A DNA stretch of 64,000 bases from VRUE01 sp963697915 (GTDB taxonomy: Bacteria > Actinomycetota > Thermoleophilia > Solirubrobacterales > 70-9). The notes beneath the pieces are model-generated. The model had not been told where the DNA came from, ran no database searches, and was given only the letters and a program-made list of their open reading frames with translations. The translations under genes and the position numbers were made by a program. Position 1 is the first letter of the stretch; every line of letters starts with the position of its first letter. Positions 32,992 to 42,402 of this stretch are shown in pieces. The stretch is taken from positions 2,232,001 to 2,296,000 of the forward strand of contig OY969103.1 of NCBI GenBank assembly GCA_963697915.1, in the 5' to 3' direction.

Positions 32992-33492
32992 ATGGACGAG
33001 CGCAGCCAAGGCAAGCCATCTGGGATGCGCTGGGAGGACGCCGTCGTCTACGGCCTCATCCTCGCCGGCATCTACTTCTTGGTCGGGGTCCTTTTCTTCT
33101 ACTCCGGCAAAGAGAAGATCTTCGACGGGCTCGGCGCCCCGCCGGGAATCGAGAAACAGTTCAGCGGCACCTTCCTCGACACGATTCCCGGCGTTGACGC
33201 GGCCTGGACGATCCTCGGCATCCTCGAGCTCGGCGTCTTCGTCCTCACCGTCGTCAGCCTGGTCACGCTCGAGTTCCTGCCCACTCGCCGCAAGCCGTTC
33301 ATGCTCAGCGCCCTCGCCCTCTCGATCTTGACCTTCTCGGTTCTCGCCATCGGCCAGAACGTGGTCGGCGAACACGAAGGCGTCGCCTCGCTCTTCCTCT
33401 ACGCGGGGGCGACCGGCGTCCTGCTCGCCCTGGTCCTGCTGATGCCTCCCTACCGGCCGGCCAACTGGATCAGCGGCCGCGGCGGCCCTTAA
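32992..33492 (+). CDS. Four-helix membrane protein, DoxX-like in topology
   Basis: 166 residues with four hydrophobic segments at about 17-38, 72-92, 102-121 and 132-152. The first ends FFYSGKEKIFDGLG, recalling DoxX/MauE-type membrane proteins (GxxKLxD after helix 1). Strong ribosome site GGAGGGAGGAAGGAG. Stop codon overlaps that of the convergent carbonic anhydrase. Function unknown. Confidence 0.65.
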   Translation: MDERSQGKPSGMRWEDAVVYGLILAGIYFLVGVLFFYSGKEKIFDGLGAPPGIEKQFSGTFLDTIPGVDAAWTILGILELGVFVLTVVSLVTLEFLPTRRKPFMLSALALSILTFSVLAIGQNVVGEHEGVASLFLYAGATGVLLALVLLMPPYRPANWISGRGGP

Positions 33493-33989
33493 GGCTCACA
33501 CTCGACCTCGCGCAGCCGGTGGGTGTCGACGTCGTAGACGAAGCCGCGGACCTGGTCGCGGTGCAGGAGGAAGGGCGAGCGGCGGACGCGGAGGATCGAT
33601 TGGCGCACGTCGGCGTCGACGTCGGCGAAGGACTCGATCGCGAAGGCGGGGGCGACCCCGGTCGCCTCCTGCAGCTCGGCGCGGAAGCCGTCGTCGGTCA
33701 GGGTCATCATCCCGCAGCCGGTGTGGTGGATGAGCATCACCTCGCGGGTGCCCAGCCGGCGCTGGGAGATGGCGAGCGAGCGGACGACGTCGTCGGTGAT
33801 CACGCCGCCCGCGTTGCGCAGCACGTGCGCCTCGCCGTCGCCGAGGCCGAGCGCGGCGAAGACGTCGAGGCGCGAGTCCATGCAGGTGACGATCGCCAGC
33901 CGGCGGCTGGGGCGAACGTCGAGGTGCTGCGTGGGCAGGGAGTCCGCGAAGTCGCGGTTGTTGGCGATCAGTTCGTCGATGAAGTCCAT
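33489..33989 (-). CDS. Beta-class carbonic anhydrase
   Basis: 166 residues from ATG 33989 (MDFIDELIANN), rather than the long upstream frame. Zinc site: Cys in TCMDSRLD with its Asp-Arg dyad, His and Cys in LIHHTGCGMM. This is the compact beta-CA of actinobacteria and interconverts CO2 and bicarbonate. The C-terminal strand FVYDVDTHRLREVE is typical. No ribosome site is visible upstream of the ATG. Confidence 0.9.
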   Translation of the reverse strand: MDFIDELIANNRDFADSLPTQHLDVRPSRRLAIVTCMDSRLDVFAALGLGDGEAHVLRNAGGVITDDVVRSLAISQRRLGTREVMLIHHTGCGMMTLTDDGFRAELQEATGVAPAFAIESFADVDADVRQSILRVRRSPFLLHRDQVRGFVYDVDTHRLREVECEP

Positions 33990-34075
33990 GTGCGTGCTGC
34001 GGGATTCTCGCGCACCGGGTCGGCGGCGCGGTTCGAGGCGCCCCCCGATCCCCCGCAGGGCGTAGCCTCTCGTCG

Positions 34076-34975
34076 GTGAGCGTCGAGGCACCCACCTTCG
34101 AGACGATCCGGCTCGAGCGCGCGGACGGCATCGCGACGGTCTCCCTCGACCGTCCCGACAAGCTCAACGCGCTCAACGTGCAGATGATCCGCGAGCTGAT
34201 CGCGGCGATCGACGTCACCGACGCCGACGACGACGTCCGCGCGGTCATCTTCACCGGCAACGGCCGCGCCTTCTGCGCCGGCGCCGACCTCAGCGAGGGG
34301 GCGGACATCTTCACCCGCGAGAAGCAGCCCTTCGAGATGCCGCGCAACGCCGACGGCGGCGGCATGGTGACGCGGCGCTTCTACGACAGCGCCAAGCCGC
34401 TGATCGCGGCGATCAACGGACCGGCGGTGGGGATCGGGATCACGCTGACCCTGCCGATGGACATCAGGCTGGCTGCCGACGACGCCAAGGTGGGCTTCCT
34501 CTTCGCCCGCCGCGGGCTCGTCCCCGAGGCCAGCTCGAGCTTCTTCCTGCCGCGCCTGGTCGGTATCCAGCGCGCCGCTGAGTGGGCCTACACCGGCCGC
34601 ATGATCCCCGCCCAGGAGGCGCTCGAGGCAGGGCTCGTGCGCAGCCTCCATCCCGCTGACGAGCTGCTGCCGGCGGCGCGCGAGCTGGCGGGTGAAATGG
34701 CCGGCAGCTCGGCGGTCGCGGTGGCGATGTCGCGGCGGATGATGTGGCAGATGCTGGCCGGCGGCGACCCCGCCCGCGCCCACGAGCTCGACTCCGAGGC
34801 ACTCCACTTCCTCGGCACCAGCGACGACGTGCGCGAGGGCGTGACCGCCTTCCTCGAGAAGCGCGAGGCCGAGTTTCCCCTGCGCGTCTCGAGCGACATG
34901 CCGGAGTTCTTCGCGCGTTGGCAGGAGGAGGGGAGTGGCTTCGACCAGGCGTTCGCCGGGCTCGACGACGAGTAG
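34076..34975 (+). CDS. Enoyl-CoA hydratase/isomerase
   Basis: 299 residues, a little longer than the 260 usual for crotonases. Oxyanion elements FCAGADLSEG and INGPAVGIGITLTLPMDIRLAA; catalytic Glu in GLVPEASSSFFLPRLVG. The extra length is a C-terminal tail with FPLRVSSDMPEFFARWQEEG. Single gene followed by a hairpin, divergent from the carbonic anhydrase. Substrate unknown. Confidence 0.85.
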   Translation: MSVEAPTFETIRLERADGIATVSLDRPDKLNALNVQMIRELIAAIDVTDADDDVRAVIFTGNGRAFCAGADLSEGADIFTREKQPFEMPRNADGGGMVTRRFYDSAKPLIAAINGPAVGIGITLTLPMDIRLAADDAKVGFLFARRGLVPEASSSFFLPRLVGIQRAAEWAYTGRMIPAQEALEAGLVRSLHPADELLPAARELAGEMAGSSAVAVAMSRRMMWQMLAGGDPARAHELDSEALHFLGTSDDVREGVTAFLEKREAEFPLRVSSDMPEFFARWQEEGSGFDQAFAGLDDE

Positions 34976-35013
34976 GCAGGGAAAGCGCCTGACAGGGGCC
35001 GGGCGGCAGGGAC

Positions 35014-35032
35014 GGCCGAGTCGATCTCGGCC
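35014..35032 (+). terminator. Hairpin terminator after the crotonase
   Basis: GGCCGAG-TCGAT-CTCGGCC, a perfect 7-bp stem with a 5-base loop, 39 bases past the stop. No U-run. Confidence 0.45.
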
Positions 35033-35076
35033 ACGAAGATGAAACCATTCGGCGGGGGGCGCCTAGAAAGGACACA

Positions 35077-36219
35077 GTGCCCGAGGTCTCAAACGCCCCC
35101 GAAGTAAGCGCCCTCGACGTGATCGTCGGGCTCCTGCCCGAGCTCGAGGACGAGGCGAGCCTGGCCGGCAGCCGCTTCTTCGATCGCCTCTGCGAGGCGG
35201 TCTGCAGTCTGGTCCCGTTGCGGCGCGCCGGCCTCCTCCTCTACGACGAAGCGCGCCGGATCGTGGTCCCCGTCGGCAGTTACGGCATCGACGCCGATCT
35301 GCTCTCCCAGCTCTACGGCGCCCTCGACGAGACCCCGATGGCGCAGATCGCGCTCGCCGAGGACCGCGTCGTCGAGGCGACCGAGGACTTCGCCCGGATG
35401 GTGCCGGAGCGGCACGCCCACCTGCCGGGGGTGACGACGGTGGTCTGCGCGCCGGTCTCGGCCGCGGGCCGCTGGCTGGGCGTGATCTTCGCCGACTGCG
35501 GCGGCACCGAGTTCTCGCTCAGCGAGCAGGAGAAGCGGACGATGCTCGCCTTCGGCAAGGCGGCGGCCCTGGCGGCCAGCGCCCGCCTCGGCATGGTCCA
35601 GAAGGTCCGCGCCCGCGCCCTCTCCTCGCGCCTCGATCTCGCCCGCGAGCTGCATGAGCGGGTCGTGCAGCGGCTGTTCGGCGTCTCCCTCGTGCTCGGC
35701 TCGGGGCATGCGCTCAGCGACGAGGAGCGCGAGCGCTGCGCGGCGGAGCTGGAAGGGGCTTTGAGCGACATGCGGACGGCGATCTCGCGACCGCTGACGC
35801 CGCCGCCGCTGGACATCGGCGCGACCCTGCGCGAGGAGGTCGATCGCCTGCGCGGTCACTACCGGGCGCTGCCGATCGAGGTCGAGTGGGAAGACGGGGC
35901 GGAGGTGCCGGAGTCCTGCGAGACCCTGACCCAGGCGGTCCTTGCCGAGGCCCTGCGCAACTGCGAGAAGCACGCCCAACCGAGCGTCGTGCGGGTGCGG
36001 GTCGGGCGGCGCGAGGAGGCCTTCTTCCTCGAAGTGCACAACGACGGCGCCGGCGTTGCCGGCACCGAGGCCGGCGGCTCGCGGATGGGTCTGCACATCG
36101 CCGCCCTGGAGGCGATCCAGAACGGCGGGATGATCGAGTTCGGCCCGGTCGGAGAGGACGAGTGGAGGCTGCGGCTGGTCCTGCCCGCGGTCGTCCCGGC
36201 GCGGGGAGAGGAGCGGTGA
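35077..36219 (+). CDS. GAF-domain sensor histidine kinase (NarL/HisKA_3 type)
   Basis: 380 residues, cytosolic. An N-terminal GAF domain (about 30-170) is followed by a HisKA_3 helix with phosphoacceptor His193 in LARELHERVVQRLFGVSL and a HATPase domain with N-box LAEALRNCEKHAQ and G-box NDGAGV and GSRMGLHIAA. No membrane segment, so the signal is internal. GTG 35077 lies in AAAGGACACAGTG. Overlaps the response regulator gene by GTGA; the two form a pair. Confidence 0.88.
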   Translation: MPEVSNAPEVSALDVIVGLLPELEDEASLAGSRFFDRLCEAVCSLVPLRRAGLLLYDEARRIVVPVGSYGIDADLLSQLYGALDETPMAQIALAEDRVVEATEDFARMVPERHAHLPGVTTVVCAPVSAAGRWLGVIFADCGGTEFSLSEQEKRTMLAFGKAAALAASARLGMVQKVRARALSSRLDLARELHERVVQRLFGVSLVLGSGHALSDEERERCAAELEGALSDMRTAISRPLTPPPLDIGATLREEVDRLRGHYRALPIEVEWEDGAEVPESCETLTQAVLAEALRNCEKHAQPSVVRVRVGRREEAFFLEVHNDGAGVAGTEAGGSRMGLHIAALEAIQNGGMIEFGPVGEDEWRLRLVLPAVVPARGEER

Positions 36220-36821
36220 GCGCGGTGGAGAAGATGCGCGTCGTCGTGATCGACGACCACGACGTCGTCCAGTGGGGCTTTCGCCTGCTGCTCGGCGAGC
36301 AGAGCTGGGTCGAGGACTGCCGGGCGGCATCGACCGCCGCCGACGCGATGGCGCTGGTCGCCGAGTTCCGGCCAAACGTCGCCCTCGTCGACCTCTTCCT
36401 CGGCGAGGAGTCGGGGGCGGAGCTGTGCCAGGCGATCCGCGAGGCGTCTCCGCGCACCCGGGTGCTGTTGATCTCCGGCGCCGGCTGGATCTCCCCCGAG
36501 GCGGCGCGCGCCGCCGGCGCAGCCGGCTTCGTCGGCAAGGACTGGAGCGCCGCCGACGTCACCCGCGCGGTGCGCATGGTGGGCAAAGGGATGACAGTCT
36601 TCTCGCGCCGGGTCGATTCCGGGCCGGTCAACCTGACAGCGCGCGAGCGGGAGGTGCTGACGCTGGTCGCCGGGGGTGCGACCAACCGCGAGATCGCCGG
36701 CGCCCTCTTCATCTCTCCGCACACGGTGAAGGACCACACGACCTCGCTCTACCGCAAGCTGGGCGTGCGCAACCGGGCCGAGGCCGTGCAGCGCGCCGAG
36801 CGCCTCGGCCTGACCAACTAA
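36216..36821 (+). CDS. NarL/FixJ-type response regulator
   Basis: 201 residues from GTG 36216 with GAGAGGAG upstream. Receiver domain: acidic pocket VIDDHD, phosphoacceptor Asp59 in VALVDLFLGE, Lys in FVGKDWS. C-terminal LuxR helix-turn-helix: LTAREREVLTLVAGGATNREIA, then SPHTVKDHTTSLYRKLGVRNR. Cognate to the GAF kinase. The next gene downstream is fabD, 102 bp on, so fatty-acid synthesis is a possible target (inference). Confidence 0.9.
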   Translation: MSAVEKMRVVVIDDHDVVQWGFRLLLGEQSWVEDCRAASTAADAMALVAEFRPNVALVDLFLGEESGAELCQAIREASPRTRVLLISGAGWISPEAARAAGAAGFVGKDWSAADVTRAVRMVGKGMTVFSRRVDSGPVNLTAREREVLTLVAGGATNREIAGALFISPHTVKDHTTSLYRKLGVRNRAEAVQRAERLGLTN

Positions 36822-36854
36822 GCTCCGCAAACCCCCCGGAATTCGCCACTTATC

Positions 36855-36868
36855 CCCCCACTTGGGGG
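36855..36868. repeat. Short inverted repeat between the response regulator and fabD
   Basis: CCCCC-ACTT-GGGGG, 33 bases after the response-regulator stop and about 55 before fabD. It can be a weak terminator or a regulator site of the fatty-acid operon. Confidence 0.3.
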
Positions 36869-36923
36869 TGATCGGGGCACAACCCCTTCCAGGCGAGCCG
36901 CAAAGGCGAAAGCATCGCGCCGC

Positions 36924-37868
36924 ATGGAGGGTCCAATCAACCGCGGCAATTCCCGTCCGGCGGATCCTTTAGTTCCCATGTTCCCCCCCGGAGCGCGGCG
37001 CGAGGGTGGCAGAACGCTCCGCGTCGCGCTCCTTTTTCCCGGTCAGGGGAGCCAGACCCTGGGTATGCGGAGCCTGGTCGAGGAGCACCGCCCCGACCTG
37101 ATCGAGCTGATCGACGCCGAGCTCGAGCTCGACCCCTTCGAGAACCTCGACGCCGGCACCCACTGCGTGCAGCCGGCGCTCTACGCGGCGAGCATCGCCA
37201 GCTGGGAGCGCGCCGGCCGACCGCCGGCCGACCTCTTCGCCGGCCACTCTCTCGGCGAGTTGGCGGCGCTCGCCGCCGCCGGCGCGATCGACGAGCGCGA
37301 CGGCCTGCGGCTGGCGATCCTGCGCGGCGCGCTGATGAAGCGCGAGGCCGACACCGGGACGCCGGGGGGGATGCTCGTCGTGCTCGGCGGGGCCGACGGC
37401 GCCACGCGCCTCGCCGGCGAGCACGGCCTCACCGTTGCCAACTACAACGGGGCGACCCAGACCGTTCTCTCCGGCCCCCTGCCGGCGCTCGAGGCGGCGA
37501 CCGCCGGCGCCCGCGAGCTCGACCTGCGGACGATGCGGCTGCCGGTCCACGGCGCCTTCCACTCGCCGGCGATGAGCCGCGCGATCCCCGACTTCCGCGC
37601 CGCCCTCGACGAGTACGAGTTCCGCCCGGTCGAGGCGCCGGTCTTCTCCTGCCTCACCGCGGTCCCCTTCGAGGACCCGCGCGAGCAGCTCGCCGAGGCG
37701 ATCGCGGCGCCGGTCCGCTGGCGCGAGACGCTGCTGGCGATGTCGGGTGCCGGCGCCCGCGAGTTCCTCGAGGCGGGGCCGGGGAAGGTGCTGACCGGCA
37801 TGGTCCGCCGCGAGCTCGACGGCGTCGAGGCGACGTCGCTCGACCAGCCGAGCGGGGCGCGCGCCTGA
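36924..37868 (+). CDS. fabD: Malonyl-CoA:ACP transacylase
   Basis: 314 residues. LLFPGQGSQ at about 37-44, active Ser109 in AGHSLGELAAL, the Arg of LRGALMKRE, His in PVHGAFHSPAM, GPGKVLTGM. It loads malonate on ACP. The family's normal start would be about residue 31, but no start codon occurs there, so ATG 36924 (or ATG 36978) adds a 12-30-residue leader. First gene of the fatty-acid operon; its stop overlaps fabH by one base. Confidence 0.88.
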   Translation: MEGPINRGNSRPADPLVPMFPPGARREGGRTLRVALLFPGQGSQTLGMRSLVEEHRPDLIELIDAELELDPFENLDAGTHCVQPALYAASIASWERAGRPPADLFAGHSLGELAALAAAGAIDERDGLRLAILRGALMKREADTGTPGGMLVVLGGADGATRLAGEHGLTVANYNGATQTVLSGPLPALEAATAGARELDLRTMRLPVHGAFHSPAMSRAIPDFRAALDEYEFRPVEAPVFSCLTAVPFEDPREQLAEAIAAPVRWRETLLAMSGAGAREFLEAGPGKVLTGMVRRELDGVEATSLDQPSGARA

Positions 37869-38821
37869 TGGGCGCGGCGGTCCACTCAGTCGCTACGGCG
37901 CTGCCCGAGCGCACCGTCGGCAACGCCCAGATCGCCGAGCGGCTCGGCGTCAGCGACGACTGGATCTTCTCACGCACCGGGGTGCGGGAGCGCCGCACCG
38001 CGGTGGCGGGCGAGAAGCTCTACGGCTTCGCCGCCGAGGCGGGGGAAGGGGCGCTGGGCGCCGCCGGCCTCGACCCCGAGGAGCTCGACCTGGTCCTGGT
38101 CGCGACGATGAGCCACGAGCTGCTGACGCCCTCCGCCTCGGCCCTGGTCGCGGCCGAGATCGGCGCCACCAACGCCGGCGCCCTCGACGTCAACGCGGCC
38201 TGCAGCGGCTTCGTCTCCGCCCTCGGGCTGGCCGCCCGCCAGGTCGAGGCCGGTGAGATGGAGAAGGTCCTGGTGATCGGCGCCGACCTGCTCTCCTCGA
38301 TCACCAACCCAGACGACCGCGCGACCGCGGCGATCTTCGGTGACGGCGCCGGCGCGGTGCTGGTCAGCGCCAGCGAGCAGCCCGGCCGCATCGGTCGCCT
38401 CGTGATCGGCGCCGACGGCCGTCAGGCCGACCTGGTCCGCGCCCACCGCAGCGAGGGCTACATCGAGATGAAGGGCCCGGACACCTTCCGCCACGCGGTC
38501 GACCGGCTCGCCGAGGCGAGCGTGACCAGCCTCGCCGCCGAGGGCCTCGACCGCGACGAGGTCGACCTCTTCGTCTACCACCAGGCGAACAGCCGCATCA
38601 TCACCGCGGTTGGCGAGAAGCTGGGCCTGCCCGGCGAGCGGGTGATCGACTGCATCGCCGGCTACGGCAACACCTCGGCCGCCTCGATCCCGCTGGCGCT
38701 CGCCGAGGCCGAGCGCCAAGGCAGGCTCGCCGAGGGCTCGCGGGTGCTGCTTGCCGCCTTCGGCGGCGGCCTCACCTGGGCGGCGACGACGGTCATCTGG
38801 GGGCGCGGCGATGAGGTCTGA
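37868..38821 (+). CDS. fabH: Beta-ketoacyl-ACP synthase III
   Basis: 317 residues with the Cys-His-Asn triad: Cys112 in VNAACSGFVSAL, His238 in YHQANSRI, Asn268 in GYGNTSAAS. It starts chains by condensing acyl-CoA with malonyl-ACP; branched or straight primer use cannot be read from here. Overlaps fabD by 1 bp and fabG by 11 bp. Confidence 0.92.
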   Translation: MGAAVHSVATALPERTVGNAQIAERLGVSDDWIFSRTGVRERRTAVAGEKLYGFAAEAGEGALGAAGLDPEELDLVLVATMSHELLTPSASALVAAEIGATNAGALDVNAACSGFVSALGLAARQVEAGEMEKVLVIGADLLSSITNPDDRATAAIFGDGAGAVLVSASEQPGRIGRLVIGADGRQADLVRAHRSEGYIEMKGPDTFRHAVDRLAEASVTSLAAEGLDRDEVDLFVYHQANSRIITAVGEKLGLPGERVIDCIAGYGNTSAASIPLALAEAERQGRLAEGSRVLLAAFGGGLTWAATTVIWGRGDEV

Positions 38822-39539
38822 GGGCTGCGCGCTCGTCACCGGCGCGGCGCGCGGGATCGGCGCCGCGGTCGCCCGCGACCTGGCCGCCGCCGGCTGGCAG
38901 GTCGCCGTCAACTACCGCGCCGACGAGGACGGGGCGAAGGCGGTCGTCGCCGCGATCGAGGCGGCCGGTGGCAAGGCGCTCGCCTGCAAGGCCGACGTCA
39001 GCGATGCCGCCCAGGTCGACGACCTCTTCGCCGATCTCGGCGAGCGCTTCGGCGCTGTCGCGGTGCTGGTCAACAACGCCGGCATGCGCGCCGACGGACT
39101 CGCCCCGCAGCTCAGCGAGGAGCAGTGGACCAGCGTCCTCGAGACCAACCTCTCGGCCGCCTACCGGACCACCCGGCTCGCGCTCGGGCCGATGATCCGC
39201 GCCCGCTTCGGCCGCATCGTCAACATCGCCTCGGTGGTCGGGACGCGGGCGAACGCCGGCCAGGCCAACTACGCGGCCTCGAAGGCGGGCCTGATCGGGT
39301 TCACGAAGACCGTCGCGGTCGAGGTCGCGCGGCGCGGGATCACGGTCAACGCGGTGGCGCCCGGGCTGGTCGAGACGAAGCTGACCGAGGACCTCGACGG
39401 CAGCCTGCTGAAAGCGGTGCCGGCGCGGCGCGCGGGGACCCCGGAGGACGTCGCGGCCTGCGTCGGCTTCCTCGCCTCCGACGCGGCCGCGTATGTGACA
39501 GGGACGACTTTGACCGTCGATGGCGGGCTCTCCGCCTGA
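38811..39539 (+). CDS. fabG: 3-oxoacyl-ACP reductase
   Basis: 242 residues from ATG 38811 (MRSEGCALVTGAARGIG); the earlier frame start lies inside fabH. Short-chain dehydrogenase: TGAARGIG (10-17), NNAG, Asn113, Ser141, Tyr154, Lys158 and the C-terminal TVDGG. It reduces the keto group with NADPH. Sits between fabH and the acyl carrier protein. Confidence 0.92.
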   Translation: MRSEGCALVTGAARGIGAAVARDLAAAGWQVAVNYRADEDGAKAVVAAIEAAGGKALACKADVSDAAQVDDLFADLGERFGAVAVLVNNAGMRADGLAPQLSEEQWTSVLETNLSAAYRTTRLALGPMIRARFGRIVNIASVVGTRANAGQANYAASKAGLIGFTKTVAVEVARRGITVNAVAPGLVETKLTEDLDGSLLKAVPARRAGTPEDVAACVGFLASDAAAYVTGTTLTVDGGLSA

Positions 39540-39566
39540 CGGGGATCAACGACGAAAGGAACATGG

Positions 39567-39809
39567 ATGGCGACGGTTACGGCAGATGCGGTGGAGGCGA
39601 AGTTCGCCGAGGAGTTGGCGGAGATGGGCTCCGACCCGGAGAAGTTCTCGCGCGAGGCGACCTTCGAGGACCTCGACGTCGACTCGCTCGACCTGGTCGA
39701 GCTGGCCCAGGTGGCAGAGGACGAGTGGGGCGTCCAACTGGGCGGTGACGACGTCAAAGACCTGAAGACGATCGGTGAGGTAATCGACCTCGTGGTGGCG
39801 CGGGCGTAG
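39567..39809 (+). CDS. acpP: Acyl carrier protein
   Basis: 80 residues, acidic, four-helix ACP with the phosphopantetheine site LDVDSLDLVEL (Ser40). Longer N-terminal helix than E. coli ACP. GAAAGGAA is its ribosome site. The last base of its stop (TAG) is the first of the fabF GTG. Confidence 0.93.
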   Translation: MATVTADAVEAKFAEELAEMGSDPEKFSREATFEDLDVDSLDLVELAQVAEDEWGVQLGGDDVKDLKTIGEVIDLVVARA

Positions 39810-41002
39810 TGAAGCGACGCGTCGTCATCACTGGCGTCGGCGCGGTGACCCCGCTGGGGGTCGGCGCCGACGCGCTCTTCTCGCGCTGGCTGGTCGGTAA
39901 GTGCGGGATCGAGGACGGCGCTGGCCGTGCCTCCGAGTTCGAGCCGGCCGAGTTCCTCTCGGTCAAGGAGGCGCGCCGCAACGATCGCTTCACCCAGTTC
40001 GCCCTGGTCGCCTCCGACGAGGCGCTGAAGGAGGCCGGGATCGAGCTGGAGGAGTACGGCGCCGACCGGGTCGGCTGCGTGCTCGGCACCGGGATCGGCG
40101 GCCTCGGCTCGCTCGAGGAGCAGCACAACGTCCTGCGCGACCGCGGCGCCGCCATGGTCTCGCCGCTCTCGGTCCCCCTGATGATGGGCAACGCGGCCGC
40201 GGCGGCGGTGGCGATGCGCCACGGCCTGCACGGCCAGACCTACGGCGTCGTCTCGGCCTGCGCCGCCGGCGCCCACGCGATCGGCGCGGCGACCCGGATC
40301 ATCCAGGCCGGCGACGCCACCGCGGTCGTCACCGGTGGAGCCGAGGCGGCGGTGACGCCGCTGGCCGAGGCCGCCTTCGGGGCGATGGGGGCGACCTCGC
40401 GCACCGGGATCTCGCGGCCCTTCGACCGCCGCCGCGACGGCTTCGTGATGGGCGAGGGAGCGGGCGTGCTGGTGCTCGAGGACGCCGAGGCGGCGGCCGA
40501 GCGCGGCGCCGAGGTGCTGGGCGAGGTGCTGGGCTACGGCGCCACTTCCGACGCCCATCACATCACCGCCCCCGACCCCAGCGGCCGCGAGGCGGCGCGG
40601 GCGATAACGCTGGCGCTCGACGACGCCGGCGTCAGGCCGGAGCAGGTCACCTACGTCAACGCCCACGGCACCTCGACGCCGCTCAACGACCGCTCCGAGA
40701 CCGAGGCGCTGAAGTCGGCGCTGGGCGCGGCGGTGGAGGGGACGCCGGTCTCCTCGACCAAGTCGGCGACCGGCCACCTGCTCGGTGCCGCCGGCGCGGT
40801 CGAGGCGATCGCCACGGCGGCGGCGCTGCGCGAGCGGGTCGCGCCGCCGACGCTCGGCTACGAGGAGCCCGACGAGGGCCTCGACCTCAACTACGTGCCG
40901 AACCAGGCGCAGCAGCTGGAGAGCGCCAACGGCGCGATCGCGATCTCCAACTCGTTCGGCTTCGGCGGCCACAACGCGGTTCTCTGCCTGGGGGCGCCAT
41001 GA
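39809..41002 (+). CDS. fabF: Beta-ketoacyl-ACP synthase II
   Basis: 397 residues, Cys-His-His type: Cys151 in VSACAAGAHAI, His286 in NAHGTSTPLND, His323 in KSATGHLLGAAG; C-terminal SNSFGFGGHNAVL. The chain-extending condensing enzyme. Its stop overlaps the next ATG (ATGA). Confidence 0.93.
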   Translation: MKRRVVITGVGAVTPLGVGADALFSRWLVGKCGIEDGAGRASEFEPAEFLSVKEARRNDRFTQFALVASDEALKEAGIELEEYGADRVGCVLGTGIGGLGSLEEQHNVLRDRGAAMVSPLSVPLMMGNAAAAAVAMRHGLHGQTYGVVSACAAGAHAIGAATRIIQAGDATAVVTGGAEAAVTPLAEAAFGAMGATSRTGISRPFDRRRDGFVMGEGAGVLVLEDAEAAAERGAEVLGEVLGYGATSDAHHITAPDPSGREAARAITLALDDAGVRPEQVTYVNAHGTSTPLNDRSETEALKSALGAAVEGTPVSSTKSATGHLLGAAGAVEAIATAAALRERVAPPTLGYEEPDEGLDLNYVPNQAQQLESANGAIAISNSFGFGGHNAVLCLGAP

Positions 41003-42402
41003 GTGTCACCGCCATCCGTGAGCGGCGTGCCCCCGGCACCCACCTGGCCCGGCTCGAGGCGCTCTGCGACAGCGGCTCGATCGAACCGATCCGCAGCGGG
41101 GTCGAGTCGCGCCTGCTCGGCGAGCGGGCGGCGCCGAGCGACGGCGTCGCCGTCGCCGCGGCACGGATCGAAGGCCGTCCCGTCTTCTGTTACGCCCAGG
41201 ACCCGAGTTACCTGGGTGGCTCGCTGGGCTCCGCCCACGCCGAGTCGATAGTGCGCGCGATCGAGCTCGCCCGCCAGGCGGCGATCCCGGTCGTCGGCAT
41301 GGTCCAGTCCGGCGGCGCCCGCCTGCAGGAGGGCCACGCGGCGCTCGAAGGCTATGGCCGGATCTTCAGGGCGAGCGTCGCCCTCTCCAAGGTCGCGCCG
41401 CAGATCTCGGTCGTCGGCGGCGTCTCGGCCGGCGGCGGCGCCTACTCACCGGCGCTGACCGACTTCGTCGTGATGACCGGCGAGGGGCGGATGTTCCTCA
41501 CCGGGCCCGACGTGGTCCGCGCCGCGCTGGGCGAGGAGGTCTCGATGGAGGACCTGGGCGGGCCGCGCGTCCACGGCCGCAACGGCGTCGCCCACTTCAG
41601 CGTCGAGGACGACGCCGAGGCGGCGACGCTGGTGCGCGAGCTGCTCGGCCTGCTGCCGCAGCGCTTCGACCGCCCGCCGCCGCCCAGCATTCCCGGGGAC
41701 GCGCCGGGCGACCCCGACCTGCCGGTGCCGTCGGAGTCGCGCAAGACCTACGACGTGCGCGAGGTCCTGCGCCGCATCCTCGACGGCGGTGGCCTGCTCG
41801 AGGCCTCGCCGCGCTGGGCGCCGAACATGGTCACCGGCATGGGCCGCCTGGAAGGCAGCCCGGTGGCGCTGCTCGCCAACCAGCCGCGGGCGCTGGGCGG
41901 CGTGATCGACGCCGCCGCGGCGGAGAAGGCGGCGGTCTTCGTCGCCCGCGCCCAGCGCTTCGGCCTGCCGCTGCTGGTCTTCGTCGACACGCCGGGGTTC
42001 ATGCCCGGCTCGCGCCAGGAGGGGGAGGGGGTGATCCGCCACGGCTCCGACCTGCTGCGCGAGTTCGCCGCGGCGAGCGTCCCGAAACTGACGGTGATCC
42101 TGCGCAAGGCCTACGGCGGCGCCGTGATCACGATGAACTCGCGCGGGCTGGGGGCGGACGTCGTCTTCGCCTGGCCCGGCGCCGAAATCGGGATCATGGC
42201 CGCGCAGCCAGCGGTCGAAGTCGCCCACCGGCGCCGGATCGCCGCCGGCGAAGCCTCGGCCGACGCGCTCGCCAGCGCCTACGCCGAAGAGCACCTCAGC
42301 GCCCGCTCGGCGGCCGCCAACGGCTTCGTCGACGAGGTGATCGAGCCGAGCTCGACCCGCCAACGCCTGGCCGGCGCGCTCGGCTGGCTGGGGGCCCGAT
42401 GA
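40999..42402 (+). CDS. accD: Acyl-CoA carboxyltransferase beta subunit (AccD/PccB-like)
   Basis: 467 residues from ATG 40999; the long frame upstream lies inside fabF. Two crotonase-like carboxyltransferase halves: SGGARLQEGHAALEGYGRIF, SVVGGVSAGGGAYSPALTDFVVMTG, then FVDTPGFMPGSRQEGEGVIRHGSDLL and KAYGGAVITMNSRGLGADVVFAWPGAEIGIM (successive blocks). Resembles actinobacterial AccD more than E. coli AccD (no zinc finger). It makes malonyl-CoA (or methylmalonyl-CoA) but needs a biotin carboxylase subunit that is not in this cluster. Confidence 0.85.
   Translation: MSVTAIRERRAPGTHLARLEALCDSGSIEPIRSGVESRLLGERAAPSDGVAVAAARIEGRPVFCYAQDPSYLGGSLGSAHAESIVRAIELARQAAIPVVGMVQSGGARLQEGHAALEGYGRIFRASVALSKVAPQISVVGGVSAGGGAYSPALTDFVVMTGEGRMFLTGPDVVRAALGEEVSMEDLGGPRVHGRNGVAHFSVEDDAEAATLVRELLGLLPQRFDRPPPPSIPGDAPGDPDLPVPSESRKTYDVREVLRRILDGGGLLEASPRWAPNMVTGMGRLEGSPVALLANQPRALGGVIDAAAAEKAAVFVARAQRFGLPLLVFVDTPGFMPGSRQEGEGVIRHGSDLLREFAAASVPKLTVILRKAYGGAVITMNSRGLGADVVFAWPGAEIGIMAAQPAVEVAHRRRIAAGEASADALASAYAEEHLSARSAAANGFVDEVIEPSSTRQRLAGALGWLGAR

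Noticed and set aside
39269..40972. A 567-codon minus-strand ORF across fabG, acpP and fabF
   Set aside because: Antisense shadow; the plus strand holds three genes with complete catalytic motifs and ordered overlaps.
40999..42402. Crotonase-type hydrolase for the accD-like gene
   Set aside because: The chain has both carboxyltransferase halves with SGGARLQEG and the acyl-CoA loop blocks; length fits AccD/PccB.
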